Source: Klebsiella pneumoniae (lineage in GTDB: Bacteria > Pseudomonadota > Gammaproteobacteria > Pseudomonadales > UBA5518). Taken from it: 64,000 nucleotides of DNA. The stretch covers positions 62,001-126,000 of the forward strand of contig CAMAXE010000003.1 in the NCBI GenBank assembly GCA_945862145.1. The letters are read 5' to 3'. Position 1 is the first letter of the stretch. The number at the start of each line of letters is the position of its first letter. A program made the translations under genes and the position numbers. Below are positions 63,472-64,000 of this stretch, piece after piece. The notes beneath the pieces are model-generated. The model worked only from the letters and a program-made list of their open reading frames with translations. It made no database searches and was not told the DNA's origin.

Positions 63472-64000
63472 ATGACCTCCGCAAATGCCCAGAAGCAGAC
63501 TCTTGGTTTTCAGACCGAGGCTAAACAGCTGCTGCAACTGATGATCCATTCGCTGTACAGCAAGCAGGAAATTTTTCTCCGCGAGCTGATATCCAATGCC
63601 TCGGATGCCTCCGACAAGCTCCGCTTCGAGGCGCTGTCGCAGCCTGAGCTGCTGGCAGAGGATCCGAGTCTCCAGATCCGTATCGGCGTCGACAAAGCCG
63701 CGCGCACCATCACCATCACCGATAACGGCATCGGCATGTCGCGGGACGAGGCGATAAGCCATCTGGGCACCATCGCCCGTTCCGGCACGGCGCAGTTCGT
63801 CTCGCAGCTCTCCGGCGACCAGCGCAAGGATTCACAGCTGATCGGCCAGTTCGGCGTTGGCTTCTACAGCACCTTCATGGTGGCCGATCGCGTCGAGGTC
63901 TTCACGCGGCGCGCGGGTTTGCCGGCGTCTGCGGGCGTGCACTGGGAGTCCGGTGGCGAGAGCGAGTTCAGCGTGGAGGACGTGGAGCGCCCCGAGCGCG
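63472..64000 (+). CDS. htpG: Molecular chaperone HtpG (Hsp90), 3' truncated by window
   Basis: The first 176 residues are visible. [41 protein letters not shown] (ATP-binding Asn/Asp), [11 protein letters not shown] and [18 protein letters not shown] are the GHKL ATPase motifs of HtpG, all intact. ATG 63472 is the normal family start; the Shine-Dalgarno TGGAG (63456-63460) is rather far. It is ATP-dependent and cytosolic. Confidence 0.95.
   Translation, partial: MTSANAQKQTLGFQTEAKQLLQLMIHSLYSKQEIFLRELISNASDASDKLRFEALSQPELLAEDPSLQIRIGVDKAARTITITDNGIGMSRDEAISHLGTIARSGTAQFVSQLSGDQRKDSQLIGQFGVGFYSTFMVADRVEVFTRRAGLPASAGVHWESGGESEFSVEDVERPER

Overview
The window is high-GC DNA from a gammaproteobacterium, probably in or near Pseudomonadales/Cellvibrionales. 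The evidence is gene content and order: ihfB with a lapA-like gene and pyrF, a wbpL-wbpM pair beside comEA, yeaC-type DUF1315 with DUF2797 and pepN, a large NAD-dependent glutamate dehydrogenase next to rlmKL, and gltA divergent from sdhCDAB-sucAB-lpdA-sucCD. The taxonomic placement is inferred from synteny, not from a search.

Region by region. 1-2416: the 3' part of a Ter-linked metabolite cluster (HAD phosphatase, StiP-type phosphoribosyltransferase with a PELOTA-like tail, TIM-barrel C-C bond lyase) lies directly upstream of ihfB, where rpsA is usually found. 2424-7379: ihfB, lapA-like, pyrF, comEA-like, and a minimal polysaccharide pair (polyprenyl-phosphate sugar-1-phosphate transferase and membrane nucleotide-sugar dehydratase). 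7433-11181: a DHH phosphoesterase, then two c-di-GMP-type proteins that both lack key catalytic residues. 11299-11469: tRNA-Val and tRNA-Asp.

11456-18762: a compact integrative element of about 7.3 kb in the 3' end of tRNA-Asp. It is bounded by 61-bp direct repeats that include the tRNA end and its terminator. It encodes a P4-type integrase, an excisionase-like protein, a tightly overlapping replication-like block (zinc-ribbon protein, Spo11/Topo VI-A-like TOPRIM protein, RepA-like ATPase, cysteine-rich protein), and several unknown genes. Putative integrase arm sites (TGACCCACCA) lie at both ends. Its left end holds two ParB-like gene fragments and an 88-bp direct repeat.

18888-22210: a leftward three-gene operon (STAS antagonist, metallo-beta-lactamase fused to a degenerate kinase-like region, PAS-PP2C phosphatase) that looks like an unusual partner-switching module. 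22525-29554: coiled-coil protein, nadK, rhomboid protease, DUF1315, DUF2797, pepN. 29642-29971 is a decayed potassium-channel RCK fragment. 29961-36990: a leftward moxR-DUF58-DUF4381-batA-batB/C-batD operon. 37125-47472: gdhB, rlmKL, then phoB-phoR-phoU behind a candidate Pho box. 47576-61182: the TCA block, with gltA divergent from sdhCDAB, sucAB, lpdA, an OmpA-like lipoprotein and sucCD. 61235-63471: a DUF2889 gene followed by a scrapyard of its own 3' fragments, a hicBA-like toxin-antitoxin pair and an IS91-type transposase remnant. 63472 to the end: the start of htpG.

The two places most likely to hold something not well described are the TOPRIM/RepA-like block of the tRNA-Asp element and the MBL-kinase partner-switching operon beside it.
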